DNA of 64,000 nucleotides, from assembly GCA_958430865.1 (NCBI GenBank), contig CAUDNR010000891.1:45535-109534 (forward strand), in the 5' to 3' direction. Shown here piece by piece: positions 59,144 through 64,000 of the stretch (its first letter is position 1; the number at the start of each line of letters is the position of its first letter). The notes beneath the pieces are model-generated. The model ran no database searches. It saw only the letters and a program-made list of their open reading frames with translations, and was not told the DNA's origin. Made by a program: the position numbers and the translations under genes. Source of the DNA: Entrophospora sp. SA101. Its lineage: Eukaryota > Glomeromycota > Glomeromycetes > Entrophosporales > Entrophosporaceae.

Positions 59144-59263
59144 GATGAGGCACGTAGTGCCGAATCGTTATCTATTATGTTATCTTAGAATGAGGCATGT
59201 AGTGCCGAATCGTTATCCTATTTGGTAACCCGAGGATGAGGCACGTAGTGCCGAATTGTTATC
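59144..59263. repeat. hairpin-bearing 45-bp array (B)
   Basis: Three units start at 59144, 59189 and 59235 with RATGAGGCAYGTAGTGCCGA then ATYGTTATC. Each contains GGCACGTAGTGCC, a 5-bp stem with a 3-base loop (one G-T change in the middle copy). Confidence 0.92.
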
Positions 59264-59319
59264 ATTACTTGGTAATACGTAAAAGCACAATTTTTTCTTA
59301 CCTCTTTCCTCATATTATT

Positions 59320-59690
59320 CTACCTTTGGGCATTACCAAAAGTTTGCTATATTTTTCGATTCTAGAACTCTTTCTCATATAATTAATGATTTCGAATACT
59401 TTGCTTTATGTTAAAAAATTGGATTATATTTTTGATAACTTTTGCGTATTACATTTTTTGCTTTACGTTAAAAAATTTGATCGCTTTTGTATATTATTTT
59501 TTTGATAACTTTTGCGTATTACCAAAAGCTTGCTATATTTTTCGATTCTAAAACTCTTTCTCATATAGTTACTGTCTTCGAGTACTTTTATATCGTGTCA
59601 AAAAATTAGATCACATTTTTGATAACTTTTGCGTATTACATTTTTGATAACTTTTGCGTATTACACTTTTGATAACTTTTGTATATGACT
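59320..59690. repeat. direct repeats with TTTTGATAACTTTTGCGTAT units (C)
   Basis: The block ATTACCAAAAG..TTGCTATATTTTTCGATTCT..AACTCTTTCTCATATA occurs at about 59331 and again at about 59518. TTTTGATAACTTTTGCGTAT occurs five times (59430-59680), the last copies in tandem with a 24-25 bp period. Confidence 0.85.
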
Positions 59691-59899
59691 GAATTGACAT
59701 AAAGTACTAAAATCATGTGGTACAAAAATGGTCATAGTTACCTATCCTATGATCTGAATTAATTTTCGATTTGAATTTTTTCCAGCATTTATTGTAAGAG
59801 GTGACAAAAATGGTCTTACCTGAGGTGAATAGTTAGTTAAATGTAGCAATATACTTTCTGTCAGAGGTATACATACTACTTAATTAAATTGTACAATAA

Positions 59900-62800
59900 T
59901 TACGCATATTCAATGAAAGCTAAAGATTTATTTTTCAGTTCTTTTTTATGCGGAGTAGTAGGAACTTTCATTTTAGCCTCAAAGTTTCGTTTATATTCCA
60001 AGAAAGTGACCTCATCCATACTCTCGCGCTCTTTTTTCCAGTAATTCTGGTTATCCCGCATTTCAAAAGCAATCTTAGTTCGCCATTGTTCTAACCTTTC
60101 CTGAGACTTTTGTTGTAAAAGAAGGATAAGATTGTCTATATCAGATTCATTTTTAATGAGAAATTCTGAAGATAGAGGAGTTAAGGATTCGGGTATTTTT
60201 TTCTCAACTATACTGGCTTTACTAATAGTAGTATCAACATGGCATCTATCTTGGGAAAGACCAGCAGATTGATTACGGGCTGGTATTTTCAAAGGTAAAT
60301 CTTTTTCATCAATTGCATTACTAGATGAGTCAGAAATTTTATGCTCAACATGTTCTGAAGTAATATTATTAATAATAGGTATAGAATCGAAAAGATCCTG
60401 AATCTCATCACTTACCTTTGGCTTATATGATGGAAGAACTGGAGCTATAGGGTAATATTCAGGATTATCTAACTTTCTAGTCATTACTTCTTCTTGATTA
60501 TCAAAACCATGACTATTATATGGTTTTTGGTTAATTTGATATGAATATTTCCAAATCTGTTGTCCTTTAGGTCCTACCAATTTTCGTTCACTTTTTATAG
60601 TATAACCACACCAATTACCAACAATTGCATTAATTGCCTTTATAGCTGATTTAAGATCTGGTATTTCTTTTGCACGAGACTTAAAGCCAAAGAGCAATAA
60701 GGATTGATTTCGAATTTCTATAAATTTTTCACAGGATTGTATGAATGCTTCTGATACAATATTGCCAGGAAGGATACGTTTATCATCTATACCAGTAAAG
60801 CCCAGTACTTGAAAGAGTTCTCTTATAACCTTCCAGTGATTTGCTGAATAAGTTTTACGCAAGTCCTCCGCTACTGATTTTTCAAAATTCTCTTCGGCTT
60901 TATAACAGGTGTCTTCCCATTGTGCGAGATCCTTAGCTTCCAATCCTTCTATTGCACTTTCTTCATCATGACCAAGCCTCCGAAGATGAGATAGACGTAA
61001 GAAATGTTTTTGAGGTTCGGGAGATCCAAAATGTTCCACAAATTTTTTATTACAAAGTTTATCCCAATCTTCGATGCTCATATCCATATCTTTACCGGTA
61101 TAGAGACTTCGCAAATAGAAACGTTTAAGTGCCATAGTATCTGGGATAGAGCGTTCTTGATCAAACTTAAGAATTTCGGCTTCTTCAGGGATGAGATTTC
61201 GGGAAGTTGCAACAGCACAAAAATCTGTTTCCTTGATAACTGATGCTTCAACCCTGACCTCATTGCGGACCCTTTTGCGATTCCCTATAACTTCTTGGCT
61301 CTCATCCATTTTTATAAGTTGAAGAGAAGCACCTGTACTGGCTATAAGACTGCATGATATCTCAATGAAATTTCTTTCAGATAGACGTTTTTGATGTTCG
61401 ACTTCAAGGAATGATGTTACAGCAGGAGATTGATCAAGTTTATATGAAACAATATTTTTATCCCATTCACGATGGCCCTTAATTGCTGTAGGTAGATCAG
61501 TAGGACGAGCACTTTCAAGTTCAGCACGAATATTTTCATGGCCTGGCAAACGAGAAAGTTCATTGGAATTTTTTTGATAATAGAGAGATAGTATACACTT
61601 TTTACAATCACGAATTCGAAACATCATTTGGATAAAGGCTTCAACATTAACTGGAGTTGCAATATTTGTAATGCCTATAACCGCATCAAAGTGATCAGTC
61701 TTTTCAAAAGATATGCCTGCTTCCACTGTACTCGTATAAGCTACACAATCAAGTTCACCCCAAGCAGTATTAATATCTAAAAAGTCTTTTTTTCATTGTT
61801 TTCCATCCATATCTCCATAATAGGCACTAGCTTTGAAAGATAATTTAGAAGCTTTTTCTACTAATGCTCGAGCCATATTAGAACTTGTTACAACAAATGC
61901 CACACGTTTGCCTTGTCTGAGAAATTCAAACCCAATTCGCATAGCTTCAGCCCCACTATTTGGGTTGTAAAGATACTCAACAGTCTTACCTATAAGTGGT
62001 TGGAATTTATTATCAATTACTCGGATAGCGGAGCTAGTGCCAAGGCACATATTTTCACCATGATAAGCCCTGAGAAATGTTAGTGTACTTTCATTTGCAA
62101 ATGCATCCATGGCTAAAACATGTTGAGCTGATTTTAACACATCACGCATTGCATTTTCAGATTCCCGCGCATTTGAACCGCTATTCATTTGACGTTGAAT
62201 TGCATTGACTTCATCTAAAATAGCTACAATCGGACGGGCTGAGAATTCTATACGAGAGAGACTCTCAACTTGAACTATGATAATATCCCACTTATCTACG
62301 GACAAGCTCTGTTCATCTTGATAATTACAGATTCTGAGTCTGGATAATTTAAGATCATTAATTTTACCCATTGATTCATTACTAAGAGTTTTTTGGTAAG
62401 AAATCCAGATGACGCAAGGCATATTAGCTTTATTCTTGGTTAAGGAATTGAGATATTTTCTCAGACCTTTTGTTTTTCCTGTCATCATAGGAGAGCGAAT
62501 CAAAGTTGTACTGGGTTCTTTGCACAAGAAATTGGGATAAGCTCCTGGGAAATCTTCCATTTCCTTTACATTAATAACTTCTCCAGATAATTCAGGAAGT
62601 GAACGTGGATTTAATACAGCTTTAGCAATTCTTTCATTTAATCCCAATTTAGGTTTCACTGTTGATTTAACTTTGTCTGATACCTTACCGAAACTCAGTC
62701 CCTTATGATCCGGCTTGTACTGTTTTTGGCGATAACATTTAAGTACAAAATCTCCATTTTTTCGAATAAATCCATAGAGTTGATCTTTATCATGTTTAAC

Positions 62801-63853
62801 ATCACATATAGGGCATTCTTTAACCAATTGTGCTTGAAAGTTAACAAACCCTTTCTCGATTCTTCCAATCTGGAGCCACCCATATTTTTCAATAACCATA
62901 TTAGCCCCTTTAACCAAGGCATTTTCATCGTCGATAGGTTGGAATTCTTGTTTTACTGGCTCTTCAGAAGAAAAGGTTCGTGGCCAGATTTCTGAATAAT
63001 TTTCTTTAGGCTGAACCAAATAATCATCTAACTTTTGAAATCCAATTTTCACGGAAGAGATAGCAGGTCTTTTTATGCATCCTTCTTTTGCTGATCCAAG
63101 GAGCCGAAGACTAAAACGTGATTTGGGAAGGCCAACATCAATGAATTTCGAGTAAGGATTTCCTACTAATTCCATAACTTTTTCAGTAAAGCCTTTAAGT
63201 TCTCTATAATCTATAAATCGAGCATGAGGATAAATAATATGCCAACTACATTTCTCAGCATTCGATGAACTTGCTAATGCAAAAGAATTTAAGAAAGGTA
63301 TACATCCTGGAATAAGGCTTAATGTATCTGCACAAGCGACTAAAATTCTAGATATTAAATCTCCACGATTAATTTTTTCACTATCTAGAGAAGGAAGTTT
63401 AGGATCGGAAGGATCTGGTTTTTGCCTTGCATCAATATCGATAATTAAGCGGAGGGGTTGGTTCCCATCGATACATTCATGGGTATCAGGTATTCTATAA
63501 ACTTCACTAGGATGATCGATCACTGTTTAACCTTTTCCTGCTGTCCGAATTATATATTGAGAATGAATTTCTTCAGGTCGATATGCATCTAAAAGTGCAG
63601 TATCATTTTTATTAGTATGGCCATGACCCTTTATTGCAGAGCAATGACCCTTTGGGTCTAGGGTCGCCCCTTCGGGCCTGGATGCAAGCCAGTATTTATA
63701 AAATGTATGTTCTCTATGACCAGGTTTATAATCAAGATCCGTTAAACCCGTAAAAAGCCTTTTTGCTTCATTATATTCGGCCGATTTTTGATTTAGGCAC
63801 TGTTGTTGTAATGATTCGCATAACTGTTTTTTTGATTCACTAGATAAACTCAT
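59900..63853 (-). pseudogene. primase (PrimPol/UL52-like) fused to origin-binding-type SF2 helicase
   Basis: One minus-strand frame of 1317 codons starts MSLSSESKKQLCESLQQQ and is interrupted only by TAA at 63527-63529 (codon 109) and TGA at 61793-61795 (codon 687). The primase module (about 110-380) has DID (residues 139, 141), the SWH motif (203-205), FID (Asp 239) and a UL52-type zinc knuckle Cys347/Cys350/His354/Cys373. The helicase has Walker A MMTGKT (459-461 core), Walker B ILDEVN (547-548), FVVTSSNMARALVEKASK, and the arginine motif QMMFRIRDC (746, 748), as in origin-binding helicases. A C-terminal region of about 500 residues is unassigned, with Leu/Gln-rich helices at the end. Introns are absent, unlike its neighbours. 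It may be a mobile-element or virus-derived replication gene. With the two stops it should not make a full product unless these are sequence errors or read through. Confidence 0.8.
63640..63700. repeat. GC-richer in-frame insert
   Basis: A short GC-richer segment (GACCCTTTGGGTCTAGGGTC plus CCCCTTCGGG) with two small inverted repeats lies in frame in the N-terminal part of the primase-helicase gene and translates as SRPEGATLDPKGHCSA. It looks like a small mobile or expanding repeat tolerated in coding sequence. Confidence 0.5.
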
Positions 63854-64000
63854 TTATTGATTTGTATATATGCGTTGTTTGATCTGACAAAAAGTATATG
63901 TAGTATTATTTTGAAACTATATAATCGATAGATAAATCTTTAAAATAAAATTAATTATTCCAAAAATTTGATTGAAGTTTATTATATATACTTATGATGA
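63854..64000. other. upstream of the primase-helicase gene
   Basis: 147 bp of AT-rich sequence; any promoter or element terminus lies here or beyond the window. Confidence 0.4.

Noticed and set aside
1..64000. tRNA, rRNA and CRISPR arrays
   Set aside because: No tRNA B-box context with a matching A box, no rRNA-like stretch, and the repeat arrays lack the spacer structure of CRISPR; the organism is a eukaryote.

Overview
The window looks like a piece of a Glomeromycotina genome, an arbuscular mycorrhizal fungus close to Rhizophagus. The reasons are: very AT-rich DNA; short (about 50-300 bp) spliceosomal introns in nearly every gene; eukaryotic housekeeping genes of fungal type; long Asn/Ser homopolymer tracts in proteins; a BTB-BACK-TLDc protein and a crinkler-like fragment, families expanded in these fungi; and a dense load of decayed hAT, Tc1/mariner, Helitron and MITE elements. 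Genus-level assignment is inference. Two 10-base N runs (31610-31619, 44836-44845) mark assembly gaps of unknown size.

Left third (1-28141), gene-rich. In order: the 5' part of an Asn/Trp-rich protein (-), a decayed Tc1/mariner copy, a rhomboid protease (+), an NTF2-like membrane protein (-), a Ser-rich unknown protein (+), a BTB-BACK-TLDc protein (+), an RPA-interacting protein (-), a U1A/U2B''-type spliceosomal protein (+), a CUE-CUE-DUF1771-SMR protein of the Cue2/N4BP2 no-go-decay nuclease type (-), PEX12 (-), the 17-exon largest subunit of RNA polymerase I (+) and MICOS subunit MIC19 (-). Exon joins were worked out by hand; each given gene keeps one open frame through consensus GT-AG junctions, with one GC-AG intron in the Cue2-like gene. 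Several pairs are divergent over short spacers: RPAIN/U2B'' and PEX12/RPA190 (127 bp).

Middle (28446-55464), a nested transposon graveyard. It holds a RecQ-like helicase relic split by a 177-bp hAT MITE with a clean 8-bp target duplication; two inverted copies of a deleted hAT element, one abutting a stranded topoisomerase I exon; an ML/NPC2-like pseudogene split by a 1.1-kb hAT-like element; a crinkler-like P-loop fragment; a Helitron N-terminal relic next to an OB-fold ssDNA-binding-like pseudogene; several MITEs with recognisable terminal inverted repeats; a 177-bp tandem array; and one probable host gene (35878-36282, RVxF-containing).

Right end (55465-64000). A near-complete 3.5-kb hAT element has perfect 8-bp target duplications and an uninterrupted multi-exon transposase. 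It sits beside a large minus-strand gene that fuses an archaeo-eukaryotic primase (PrimPol/UL52-like) to a superfamily-2 helicase of the origin-binding type, with two in-frame stops. Downstream of that gene lie ordered repeat arrays, a 34-bp iteron-like set carrying a dyad and a hairpin-bearing 45-bp set, plus further direct repeats. This primase-helicase plus repeat arrangement is the best candidate for an undescribed replicative mobile element here. Many nonsense codons in the transposon-derived frames are TGA or TAA, as expected from C-to-T decay of CGA or CAA codons.
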